Source of the DNA: a virus
IMG/VR virus record: IMGVR_UViG_3300043803_001148
Span: 1 to 20,304 of that record
DNA length: 20,304 bases
Direction: 5' to 3' (one strand)
Position 1 is the stretch's first letter, and each line of letters opens with the position of its first letter. Below are positions 6,440-12,978 of this stretch, piece by piece. The translations under genes were made by a program, and so were the position numbers. A model generated the notes under the pieces. That model did no database searches and was not told the origin of the DNA. It saw only the letters and a program-made list of their open reading frames with translations.

Positions 6440-7137
6440 CTATCCCAGTCAATGGCAGTACCAAACCAGTCTGTACTGGCTCTGGTATTGGGATTTTGAT
6501 TTAGGTAATTTCTCAACATCATCAATGCTTCGTCGTCGCTGGGTGTGACTGATTGAGTGCGTGAGTTCTGATGTTCGTACCAGTACACACCGTAGGGCGC
6601 AGCACTGTCAGTCATTCTGAACATGAATCTGTCGTTGTCCTGGGCCTGGCACAAACGAGCAAATTGATCAAGCGTGGTCACTGGTTCTAGATCTTGGTAA
6701 AGATGTGCCCTGTCGGACCGAGTACTGATGAATGCTTCAACGTGTGTGATTTCAGGGATGACTTCCAAACACTTTAACCTACTGTCACCAGTGCCTGCTG
6801 AGTAACTGCCATTGCCCTGATCCTGAATCAACCAAGGCTTGATATTACCACGCTGTCGTAAATCTGCCACCCAGATGTTGAACTTGACCATGTTGGTGAA
6901 AGCATATTGATTGCCAGGCAGCACACGGTTGTCTTGATCAAGAGCAGCCACTCCCCAGGCGTCAAGCATGGAATTGAGCCTGTGGCAAAAATCAATCAGT
7001 GTGTACTCTGAGTGTACGGATCGAAAATCAAAACAGGGATTCCAAAACAGGCAATGTGTGCCTGTGTGGTGCATTTCTGCCACAGGATCCTGTGAGCCGG
7101 GCCAGCAAAGTGAAATTAGAGGATTGTTCCAGTACAT
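6427..7137 (-). CDS. Protein of unknown function, 236 aa, in a lone minus-strand gene
   Basis: Not recognised. The single leftward gene inside an otherwise rightward island. It encodes a soluble protein rich in Trp, Asp and Asn. Landmarks are FWNPCFDFRS (about 31-40), LIDFCHRLNSMLDAWG (about 47-62), a mixed beta region around VKFNIWVADLRQ (about 84-95), and a C-terminal helical MMLRNYLNQNPNT before WFGTAIDWDSY. No signal peptide or metal motif. The ATG at 7137 has no ribosome binding site and a predicted leader of only about a dozen bases, starting from a TATAAATA box that overlaps the divergent gene's ATG. The 3' end overlaps the oxygenase gene by 13 bases. Confidence 0.7.
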   Translation of the reverse strand: MYWNNPLISLCWPGSQDPVAEMHHTGTHCLFWNPCFDFRSVHSEYTLIDFCHRLNSMLDAWGVAALDQDNRVLPGNQYAFTNMVKFNIWVADLRQRGNIKPWLIQDQGNGSYSAGTGDSRLKCLEVIPEITHVEAFISTRSDRAHLYQDLEPVTTLDQFARLCQAQDNDRFMFRMTDSAAPYGVYWYEHQNSRTQSVTPSDDEALMMLRNYLNQNPNTRASTDWFGTAIDWDSYRL

Positions 7138-7142
7138 AAATA
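7135..7142 (+). promoter_or_regulatory. Late-type promoter box CATAAATA (rightward)
   Basis: On the plus strand CATAAATA differs from the T4 late consensus TATAAATA at one base and lies 20 bases ahead of the ATG at 7163. It overlaps the start codon of the divergent gene at 7137. Confidence 0.5.
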
Positions 7143-7155
7143 ACGGCGTATAAAA

Positions 7156-7163
7156 TATTTATA
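7156..7163 (-). promoter_or_regulatory. Late-type promoter box TATAAATA (leftward, exact T4 consensus)
   Basis: On the minus strand the octamer is identical to the T4 late consensus and lies 18 bases ahead of the ATG at 7137. Its first base is the first base of the divergent gene's ATG at 7163. Confidence 0.6.
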
Positions 7164-8275
7164 TGATAGAAATTTTTGGACCTACATATCGCTACGGCGG
7201 CGAAATACTGACCAAACCCGAGATCATCTATGTGAGCGATCATCACTATGATGAGGAACAACAGTGCTTTCATGTCAAGACTCTGCTGGAAAACAGCGCC
7301 TGTGATCCTCGTGAGCACTTGGTGGTGTTTGACCATATGAATCACGAAGACGAACTCAGTGCCTACAATACTTTGTATTTGCCAATCTTGTTGTCAGCTG
7401 AAAGCAAAGAATTTGCCTCGGCCAACATAGTGCCAGACTGGAGCAATAAAACTTTCAACTTCAATTTCATGATCAACAAACCCAGACACAATCGAGAGTT
7501 CTTGTTGCTGTTGATCAAACATTTCAAACTGGAGAATTATTGTTACACTCTGTGCTGGCAAGACATACAAATCAGTCGTGACACCATGGCTCGTCGAACC
7601 AGCAACGCAGAGTACAAAAAAATCATCCTGGAGACCGAAGTTGACATCCCAGGACACTATCTCAGTGTTGGCACAGAACGTCTCCTGGGACGCGGATTGC
7701 AGTATGGGTCAGTGAAAAATTTTGAAAACTATGTCAACCTGCTGAAACAAAACATTTTTGAACCCAGCTGTGTAAGCCTAATCACCGAACCCAGTTTCTA
7801 TGAGCGCGAGACATTGAAAACTGAAAAAACCATCATGTCCATGTACGGTGGCACTTTGCCAATTTGGGTAGGTGGTTGGCGCATTCCGCAATCGCTGCGC
7901 GATCTTGGCTTTGATGTGTTTGATGATATCATAGACCACAGCTACGAAAGCATGAGTGATCCCTATGATCGTGCCTACTATGCTGTGCAAAAAAATCTAG
8001 ATCTTTTGCGAGATTTTACAGCAGCCAAAGATTTCATTGAACGCAATCATGATAGATTTCAACACAACATTAGATTGATTGAGCAAAATGTATTTTTGAA
8101 CAACATGGTCAACAAGATCAAACAATACAGTGAACGTGAACAACGGTATCTTTTGATGATTGCCGAGGGATTTAGATTTAGATGTCTAGCTGACTATCAA
8201 CTACTGGGAGAGCTGATTGGTGACAAAAGCAAACACAATCACGATCCTGACGAAACAAGGCAACGTTGGGGTTAG
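7163..8275 (+). CDS. Glycosyltransferase-like protein (paralogue of 3443-4438)
   Basis: A 370-residue protein whose residues 219-261 (KTEKTI, GGTLPIWVGG, LRDLGFDVFDDIIDHSY) reproduce the C-terminal motif of the gene at 3443, with FNFMINKPRHNREFLLLL (99-116) as the second shared block. The Thr-Glu-Lys-Thr helix followed by PIWVGG resembles the donor-binding region of GT-B/GT10-like enzymes, where (S/T)EK and a downstream P-(I/V)-x-x-G occur. This supports sugar transfer, but no donor can be named. The first 95 residues look like an unrelated Rossmann-like N-terminal half. There is no ribosome binding site; the leader from the box at 7135-7142 would be about 14 bases. Its stop overlaps the stop of the convergent gene at 8272. 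Confidence 0.75.
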   Translation: MIEIFGPTYRYGGEILTKPEIIYVSDHHYDEEQQCFHVKTLLENSACDPREHLVVFDHMNHEDELSAYNTLYLPILLSAESKEFASANIVPDWSNKTFNFNFMINKPRHNREFLLLLIKHFKLENYCYTLCWQDIQISRDTMARRTSNAEYKKIILETEVDIPGHYLSVGTERLLGRGLQYGSVKNFENYVNLLKQNIFEPSCVSLITEPSFYERETLKTEKTIMSMYGGTLPIWVGGWRIPQSLRDLGFDVFDDIIDHSYESMSDPYDRAYYAVQKNLDLLRDFTAAKDFIERNHDRFQHNIRLIEQNVFLNNMVNKIKQYSEREQRYLLMIAEGFRFRCLADYQLLGELIGDKSKHNHDPDETRQRWG

Positions 8276-8637
8276 AGTTTCTGTAGGTATTGCACAAATT
8301 TTGGCCAGTCATTGTATAGAGCACACACTATGGCCATTTCTTCACCATACAGGGTCAATCGTGTTTGTTGATGACGTGCTCGTACGTAGTAAGCACAATT
8401 CAATTTTTGATTCAACAACAGCAGTCGTCCGGGATAGTACACATCAGGCGCATCAAAACTGTAACTAACCAAGCCGGCTTGCTGAAATGATTCATGGCCC
8501 TGATCAGTCAATCGCATTCCGGTATGACCTAACCTTACATCACGCCACCAGGTTTTCATGGCCTGTTTCAGCGATGGTCTAATGTCTTCAGGAAGGCGTA
8601 GCCACACCTGTTGAGTGAGTTGATATCTATCCAGCAT
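8272..8637 (-). CDS. Conserved small phage protein of unknown function, 121 aa
   Basis: The frame reads MLDRYQLTQQVWLRLPEDIR, a basic helical middle (KQAMKTWWRDVR), GMRLTDQGHESF, a tyrosine-rich stretch with the proline-tyrosine block DAPDVYYPG, and ends in GEEMAIVCALYNDWPKFVQYL. From memory this arrangement, an (L/M)RLT-x-x-G motif followed by a C-terminal (M/L)ALY-x-D-like helix, recurs in hypothetical proteins of marine T4-like phages. The start is a choice between ATG 8637, which overlaps the upstream gene by 11 bases, and GTG 8655; neither has a good ribosome binding site. It is the last gene of the long leftward run and its stop codon overlaps that of the convergent glycosyltransferase-like gene. 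Confidence 0.75.
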   Translation of the reverse strand: MLDRYQLTQQVWLRLPEDIRPSLKQAMKTWWRDVRLGHTGMRLTDQGHESFQQAGLVSYSFDAPDVYYPGRLLLLNQKLNCAYYVRARHQQTRLTLYGEEMAIVCALYNDWPKFVQYLQKL

Positions 8638-8923
8638 CAGGGTAAACTTGCGCACCCTGTGTCAACAATACCACAGTGAATTTGTCTGTGCGAAATTGTG
8701 TGTTGAGTTTGCGAGCAAGATTACGAGCATGTCCTGGATTGCTAAAGCTGACCTTTTTGTATTTGGGTCCGGGGTATTGTGTCAAGAGATTGCTGGTCTT
8801 GAGATTGATTGGCTTGTTGTCGTAGAACACTGCCCATACACCTTCGCTCGCCAAGACCTGTTCGGTCTTATAGGTCTGCTTGTTGGTGTGTTCGATCAAC
8901 ACTGTGGGCTTGGGTCTAGACAT
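8627..8923 (-). CDS. Conserved small phage protein of unknown function (SRPKPTVLIEH)
   Basis: A basic protein of 98 residues. MSRPKPTVLIEHTNKQTYKTEQVL is followed by GVWAVFYDNKPINLKT, YPGPKYKKVSFSNPGHARNLARKLN and TDKFTVVLLTQGA. I recall close relatives in marine T4-like phages, always unassigned; the alternation of basic loops with beta strands could suit a nucleic-acid-binding protein. Two ATGs occur in tandem (8926 and 8923). The second has AGGAG at the better distance of six bases, so it is chosen. An ATAAATA box at 8940-8946 gives it a probable late promoter. Confidence 0.85.
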   Translation of the reverse strand: MSRPKPTVLIEHTNKQTYKTEQVLASEGVWAVFYDNKPINLKTSNLLTQYPGPKYKKVSFSNPGHARNLARKLNTQFRTDKFTVVLLTQGAQVYPDAG

Positions 8924-8939
8924 CATTATCTCCTATGAT

Positions 8940-8946
8940 TATTTAT
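8940..8946 (-). promoter_or_regulatory. Late-type promoter box ATAAATA
   Basis: On the minus strand ATAAATA (CATAAATA with the preceding base) lies 16 bases before the ATG at 8923, in the short gap after the gene ending at 8955. The leader would be only about ten bases but would include most of the AGGAG site. Confidence 0.45.
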
Positions 8947-8954
8947 GTCATAAT

Positions 8955-9170
8955 CTAGTCAGATTTGAAACTGCCGCCGCTCAATTCAACAGTTACGATT
9001 TCGTCACGTGCTTGTTGACGCTGTTGCGCAAGTTCTTGCAGTGCCAACAGCAGTTTGGTGATATCAGCATGCAGATCTTTGGCATCACGCATGCTCATGT
9101 GGAAATCTTTTTGCCCACGAGCTTCGTGAGCTTTGAGATTGTCAATGAATCGGTTGATGTGCAGACTCAT
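8955..9170 (-). CDS. Small coiled-coil phage protein, 71 aa
   Basis: Starts MSLHINRFIDNLKAHEARGQKDFHMSMRDAKDLHADITKLLLAL and ends TVELSGGSFKSD. Almost all of residues 5-55 should be helix with regularly spaced leucines, so a dimeric coiled coil is likely. From memory this layout, helical body plus an ITVE-x-(S/T)GG tail, is shared by unassigned marine T4-like phage proteins. It follows the MazG-like gene by one base and has no separate promoter. Confidence 0.8.
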   Translation of the reverse strand: MSLHINRFIDNLKAHEARGQKDFHMSMRDAKDLHADITKLLLALQELAQQRQQARDEIVTVELSGGSFKSD

Positions 9171-9171
9171 G

Positions 9172-9525
9172 TTATTTCACGTAAGGCTCAAGATTGGGCG
9201 CTGTCCAGCCCAGTGGCTTCAGCACCTTGCCATCTTCGCGTTTGCGCACTTTGCCGGTTTCTCGATCAATCTTGGCAAAGTTTGAATTCATGACTTCTCG
9301 CCAGGCACCTTCAGCATCAACACCAAGACTATGGATAGCGCCAATTGTGACAACCAAGATGTCAATCAGGGCATCTAGATCATCAACCTTGGTTTTGCTG
9401 GCCACAAGTTCATCAAATTCTTCGGCAATGAGATTGCAGTACATCTGATATTGTTTTTCATTGAACTCGCCCACGGTTTGGTCGCAAGCTCGCATAAACT
9501 TTTCTTGATCACGAAATGGATTCAT
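9172..9525 (-). CDS. MazG/HisE-like nucleoside triphosphate pyrophosphohydrolase
   Basis: An all-alpha NTP pyrophosphatase, 117 residues, expected to cleave a nucleotide between alpha and beta phosphates with Mg2+. The two metal-binding helices are visible: EEFDE (35-39) and DALIDILV (51-58), the EExxE plus ExxD/DxxxD layout of the MazG and phosphoribosyl-ATP pyrophosphohydrolase superfamily. The C-terminal half keeps SNFAKID, GKVLKP and GW, characteristic of the phage phosphoribosyl-ATP-pyrophosphohydrolase-like branch. In T4-like phages such enzymes may adjust nucleotide pools, but the true substrate is unknown. It overlaps the upstream gene by 17 bases. A second, different MazG-like protein is encoded at 17697. 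Confidence 0.88.
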   Translation of the reverse strand: MNPFRDQEKFMRACDQTVGEFNEKQYQMYCNLIAEEFDELVASKTKVDDLDALIDILVVTIGAIHSLGVDAEGAWREVMNSNFAKIDRETGKVRKREDGKVLKPLGWTAPNLEPYVK

Positions 9526-9955
9526 CTGCTTCTTTCTTGGTATGATACGGACCTTGCCATTTGTATCTCTGCAAGGTAATGAGTTTGGGATTCTCTACCA
9601 CTCGCCAGCGTCGATGCTGTTGTACACTGTACCAACCAGCAGCATACCAACTCTTGCTTTTGCTTTCGCGAGTGAACAATGGTATGCGATGTTTGACGTC
9701 CCAGACTGGATTAAACACACGACCTGACACAGCAAATCCATATACCTGATTGCTGGGTGTAGACTTGGATCGAGGCAATTTTTCAAACTGTATGTTTGCG
9801 GCCTTGCCAGCCATTTTTATGGTTTTGTAACGTGAGACCTGACCTTGAATTTTCACGGTGTATTCATCGCCGGTGGCTTCAATCATGCCTACCTTGGCGT
9901 TGTCTTTTTTCAAGATCCAATACTGTTTTTCAACTATGGGTTTGGCAACTATCAT
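9509..9955 (-). CDS. Conserved phage protein of unknown function (MIVAKPIVEKQYWIL)
   Basis: A basic, beta-rich protein of 148 residues beginning MIVAKPIVEKQYWILKKDNAKV. Middle landmarks are VYGF, FNPVWDVKHRIPLFT and a Lys/Tyr/Trp-rich segment (SKSWYAAGWYSVQ). The end has LITLQRYKWQGPYHTKKEADE. I recognise this as a protein conserved in marine T4-like phages without a function. The start at 9955 is fixed by an AAGGAG ribosome binding site at ideal distance; a longer frame lacks one. It overlaps the RNase H gene by 26 bases upstream and the MazG-like gene by 17 downstream. Confidence 0.85.
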   Translation of the reverse strand: MIVAKPIVEKQYWILKKDNAKVGMIEATGDEYTVKIQGQVSRYKTIKMAGKAANIQFEKLPRSKSTPSNQVYGFAVSGRVFNPVWDVKHRIPLFTRESKSKSWYAAGWYSVQQHRRWRVVENPKLITLQRYKWQGPYHTKKEADESIS

Positions 9956-10949
9956 CAAGAACTCCTTGGTATGTTTCATTCAGCCAGCGTCCAACTGAAT
10001 CGGCTGCTTCGCTGAGTTTGACAAGATCGTACTTGCCACAGAATTTTAAAAAGTGTGCGCCTACCTGGCCCACATCTCTATGACTGACTTGCGCCCGGAT
10101 GGCCTGATCCACTGCGGCCTTGATAGTGTCTGGCTGTGCTGTTAGATCAATCAAGGTGCGATTGCGTTCGTAATCATCCAGCACACGGTGTTCTTTGCCT
10201 TCATGATCAGTCCAACGTTGAAGCATGAGATTGTTCCAGGCATAACCGCGTTTGATTCGGTCCTCATAGGCTTCTTGAAGCCCTACTTTGTTTTTTGTGC
10301 CCTTGGTTCTCACGCCAGGAAACGCTGAGAACACATTGTCGCTGCTGTCGCCGCGCATGCATTTCTCAAACAACAACCAGACTGGATCAGGTATGGCCTT
10401 GGCTGTTTTTGTTTTCTTGTCAATCACAGCATTGCCCTTGGCATCAAACACACCCTCCAGCGTGATTAGTTCGTCAGTGATACCGTTGTATTGATTGACG
10501 TTTTCAGCCAGTAGTTGCACAAAGTCTGTGTCGCTGCTGACAATGGTGTGATGATCGCCAGGATGCAGTGCGATCCAGCGAGCAATGATGTCATCGGCTT
10601 CGGCTGTTTCGTGTCGTATCACGCTGCAATTGGTGCGGGTGGCAAGATACTGACACAGTTCGTCATAGGTTTGCCAAAACAGTTGATCTTCTTCGGCTTC
10701 GGCTTCGGTCATGGCAGCTCGAGCCACGGCACGATTTTTCTTGTAGGGCTCGTAAAAGTCCTTTCGCCAGCTACGTCCTTCCAACGCAAACACCACGTGG
10801 TCAGCGTTGAACTTGCGTACCACTTTGTTTGCAGCCATCAAGGTCACATGCAAGGCAAAACCCAGTCGGGTCCAAGTATCACTGGCTCGATGTGCGCTGT
10901 GTCTAGCACGAAAGAACATGTTGGCAGTGTCAATCAAGAGATATCGCAT
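9930..10949 (-). CDS. rnh: RNase H / 5'-3' exonuclease, T4 Rnh type
   Basis: A FEN-family 5'-3' nuclease that in T4 removes RNA primers from lagging-strand fragments at the replication fork. The 339-residue protein has the metal-binding acidic residues in their expected order: LLIDTANM with D7, EGRSWRKDFYEPYKKNR (57-73) for the helical arch, EADD (117-120), SSDTDF (138-143) and GDSSDN (200-205), followed by the helix-hairpin-helix-like PGVRTKGTKN. T4 RNase H is about 305 residues, so length fits. The ATG lies 20 bases inside the end of the upstream SGNH-like gene. This is the clearest T4-like marker in the window and the reason the genome is placed there. Confidence 0.93.
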   Translation of the reverse strand: MRYLLIDTANMFFRARHSAHRASDTWTRLGFALHVTLMAANKVVRKFNADHVVFALEGRSWRKDFYEPYKKNRAVARAAMTEAEAEEDQLFWQTYDELCQYLATRTNCSVIRHETAEADDIIARWIALHPGDHHTIVSSDTDFVQLLAENVNQYNGITDELITLEGVFDAKGNAVIDKKTKTAKAIPDPVWLLFEKCMRGDSSDNVFSAFPGVRTKGTKNKVGLQEAYEDRIKRGYAWNNLMLQRWTDHEGKEHRVLDDYERNRTLIDLTAQPDTIKAAVDQAIRAQVSHRDVGQVGAHFLKFCGKYDLVKLSEAADSVGRWLNETYQGVLDDSCQTHS

Positions 10950-11664
10950 GGTGTCCCAGAATGTTGTGAGTGTCTAGGTATTGTAGCACATATTGAGCCC
11001 AAAAGCAATGAGCAGCGGCACCAAAATGGTAGGTGTGAGGATTAGCAAATTCATAACCATTTTCACGAAGAATGGCCGCATAACTGTGTTGAATACTATA
11101 GGGTTCAATAAAGTTCACACCCCAATCGTGTTGTTCATCCAAACTGAGTTCGCTAAAGGTACTCTGTCCGTTGAAAAACACATGGCGTACGCCCAAACTC
11201 ACTAGGTCTTGATGCAGTGCCCAGATTTTTTCATGAGCTTGGCGTGTCTTGGTATACCAATCTACTGAAGCCACAAACTCGCGATAGCGATTTTGCAATT
11301 CAGGGGGTACTGAATCTATGCCACTGGCATTGACCTGATACCAGATGCCCTCGTGTAACCACTCCTCACGCTCCCATGTAGTCCACTGTATGATCACAAC
11401 AGTGTCTGCCAAATCATGACTGTGGTCAGCCATCCACTGTCGTGTGGTTCTCAAAATGCGATCGTTGCTGGCTGCACTTTCTGCGTCACAGATCAGTTCA
11501 GTCTTGAGCTGTTGAGACACGTGTGTCGCCCAACTGTGTTTGAAGTTTTCAGGATGTGGTCTACGACCAAGATGCTGATAATCGCCGTCATCTTCGGCGA
11601 ATGCATGTGGCAGCACTGCTTCAGCGGCAGCAGTATGGCTACATCCATTGATGTAAAGTTTCAT
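10930..11664 (-). CDS. SGNH-like hydrolase or acyltransferase, 244 aa
   Basis: The N-terminal KLYINGCSHTAAAEAV places the block I pattern G-(C/D)-S-(H/F)-(T/S) at residues 7-11, where Ser would be the nucleophile. A strand such as TVVIIQWTTWEREEW (about 88-102) is like the region carrying the block III Asn, although here it lacks a clear GxND. The C-terminal NPHTYHFGAAAHCFWA resembles the D-x-x-H block V but with Asp not obvious, so the catalytic triad may be incomplete. Proteins of this kind are common in phage glycan clusters and may add or remove acyl groups. The start overlaps the cytidylyltransferase stop (ATGA). A similar but not identical protein is encoded at 13820. Confidence 0.72.
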   Translation of the reverse strand: MKLYINGCSHTAAAEAVLPHAFAEDDGDYQHLGRRPHPENFKHSWATHVSQQLKTELICDAESAASNDRILRTTRQWMADHSHDLADTVVIIQWTTWEREEWLHEGIWYQVNASGIDSVPPELQNRYREFVASVDWYTKTRQAHEKIWALHQDLVSLGVRHVFFNGQSTFSELSLDEQHDWGVNFIEPYSIQHSYAAILRENGYEFANPHTYHFGAAAHCFWAQYVLQYLDTHNILGHHAISLD

Positions 11665-12137
11665 TTTTGAGTCAGCGCCTTGACAGTTTCGGCCTGTGCC
11701 ACTCGCTTGCGCAAACTACTAGAACTGAAACTATGATCTCTACCATTGAATACTAGTTCAATTCCACGAGCATGGCATTCTCCGTCACCGGTAAAAGATT
11801 TACCTGCATACTCAACACCCAGTATACGCACATCTAGTGGAAGAATCAAAAGCAAATCCACTAGATCCTGTTCGGTCTGATACACAACAACTTCATCAAC
11901 ATAACGGCATGCTGACAACTGAATCTGACGCTCTACAATGCTTTGCACAGGTTTGTTTTTTGTGTCCGGACGATCAATTGTGGGATCAGTTTGCAGTCCG
12001 GCAATAAGATAATCGCAGTGGTTCTTGGCCTCTGCCAACATAGCAACATGGCCTGCATGCAGCATGTCAAAGGTGCTGAATGTGATTCCTATTTTCAATC
12101 CTTGTGATTTGAGTTCTTTTATTTTGCTAAAAATCAT
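11661..12137 (-). CDS. Cytidylyltransferase-like nucleotidyltransferase (TagD type)
   Basis: A single-domain nucleotidyltransferase of 158 residues that would couple CTP, or another NTP, to a phosphate such as glycerol-3-phosphate and release pyrophosphate. TFSTFDMLHAGHVAMLAEAK contains the HxGH motif (27-30). The strand DYLIAGLQTDPTID, the helix RQIQLSACRYVDEVVVY and the C-terminal SSSSLRKRV (like ISSTxxR) complete the glycerol-3-phosphate / ADP-heptose-type cytidylyltransferase pattern. Its length equals the family's. It is translationally coupled at both ends (ATGA with the Lar-like gene and with the SGNH gene). In this context it could supply a CDP-linked polyol for a glycan, but the substrate is not determined. 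Confidence 0.88.
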   Translation of the reverse strand: MIFSKIKELKSQGLKIGITFSTFDMLHAGHVAMLAEAKNHCDYLIAGLQTDPTIDRPDTKNKPVQSIVERQIQLSACRYVDEVVVYQTEQDLVDLLLILPLDVRILGVEYAGKSFTGDGECHARGIELVFNGRDHSFSSSSLRKRVAQAETVKALTQK

Positions 12138-12337
12138 TTTGATTTTGTCCTTGTGTTCCAGCGTTCAATACAATCATCAGGCGATGTGCCCAGTATCTGA
12201 GCCCCGCAGCCTCCCACTTCTTCTGCGCAGTTGATTGACCAAATTGACCTATCTCTGGTTTGTGGATAGATGGTGTCGTGCCACAGATCTTGTTGACTGA
12301 CTTCGTTGCCGCAGAATGGGCAAGGCAACATTTTCAT
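12134..12337 (-). CDS. Lar-like restriction-alleviation family zinc ribbon
   Basis: A 67-residue protein with PCPFCG near the start (residues 5-10), a second cysteine pair NCAEEVGGCGA, and the ending DDCIERWNTR. The two-Cys-pair zinc ribbon followed by an (A/C)-I-x-x-W-N-x-R helix is the signature of the Lar family (restriction alleviation proteins of Rac prophage and relatives). Lar modulates type I restriction in E. coli; whether this protein does is inference. Many phage members have no known function. Its ATG is four bases after the upstream stop and its stop overlaps the cytidylyltransferase start. Confidence 0.82.
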   Translation of the reverse strand: MKMLPCPFCGNEVSQQDLWHDTIYPQTRDRSIWSINCAEEVGGCGAQILGTSPDDCIERWNTRTKSK

Positions 12338-12340
12338 TGA

Positions 12341-12748
12341 TCAGCTGACTTCGCTGCGACCATTGCCTACATCACGGGTGCGTACATAGATTCCAGAATT
12401 GCGCATGGCTTCTTCTTGCTCGTAGGTTTCCAGTACCACGTGTCTGCATACGTTTTGAAACCACCTATCCACAATTTCAGCATCAGTGTCTTCGGGCTTC
12501 ATCATGTAACCAGCCTTGATCAATCTGGCCACAAATATTTCGTTCCAGTCCAACTCAAACGCACCCTGGTGCAAGTTATCAAGATCCACATCCATGTTCA
12601 ACACTGCCACATAGGGTTCTCCGCGTTCGGTGGCCAATTCTTTTTCAGTTTTCTTTTTGGCCACGGACTTGCGAGGCTCTGCAGGTTCATTGCGCACCTG
12701 CGGTTTTGATGGCTCGGACGCCATGCGTTTTTTCAACCAATCAAACAT
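12341..12748 (-). CDS. Conserved phage protein of unknown function (MFDWLKKR, ELDWNE)
   Basis: A 135-residue protein with a basic, disordered N-terminal third (MFDWLKKRMASEPSKPQ to KKKTEKELATERGEPYV), then the better conserved core VAVLNMDVDLDNLHQGAFELDWNEIFVARLIKAGY and EIVDRWFQNVCRHVVLETYEQ. From memory this core is shared by marine T4-like phages. The ATG at 12748 follows GGAG by eight bases, so it is preferred; an alternative ATG at 12772 overlaps the DUF2061 stop as TGATG. No enzymatic motif or membrane segment is seen. Confidence 0.85.
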   Translation of the reverse strand: MFDWLKKRMASEPSKPQVRNEPAEPRKSVAKKKTEKELATERGEPYVAVLNMDVDLDNLHQGAFELDWNEIFVARLIKAGYMMKPEDTDAEIVDRWFQNVCRHVVLETYEQEEAMRNSGIYVRTRDVGNGRSEVS

Positions 12749-12771
12749 TTCAAAAACTCCATCAATGTACA

Positions 12772-12978
12772 TCAGTCAAGTCTGCCCCACTTGATTTTCA
12801 ACCACACACGTTCGTGAACGTAATAGTCAATGCTGAGAAGAACATGCAGAGCTGTGGCAAAGCCTGTGGCACTGCCTAGATTGCCAGTGAACAGATAAGT
12901 CCAAAATATAGTAAACAACCAGGCTGTCAATCTGTAGGTCAACATCCGTGTCAGCGTTCTTGCACGAGTTTCGGTCAT
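12772..12978 (-). CDS. DUF2061 small membrane protein, 68 aa
   Basis: A membrane protein of the DUF2061 family, 68 residues. MTETRARTLTRMLTYRLTAWLFTIFWTYLFTG contains a first hydrophobic helix (about 16-31), and GSATGFATALHVLLSIDYYVHERVWLKIKWG carries a second and ends in the family's hallmark YYxHERxW. Function of the family is unknown; it probably sits in the inner membrane. The ATG at 12978 overlaps the QueE stop as ATGA, which decides the start over an upstream GTG. Confidence 0.88.
   Translation of the reverse strand: MTETRARTLTRMLTYRLTAWLFTIFWTYLFTGNLGSATGFATALHVLLSIDYYVHERVWLKIKWGRLD

Noticed and set aside
8265-8280. Bidirectional terminator between the convergent genes at 8275 and 8272
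   Set aside because: The stop codons overlap and no hairpin with a T-run is present; likewise at 6427-6439.
12749-12772. ATG at 12772 as start of the 12341 gene
   Set aside because: It overlaps the upstream stop as TGATG, so coupling is possible, but the ATG at 12748 has a GGAG site and the conserved-looking MFDWLKK start.
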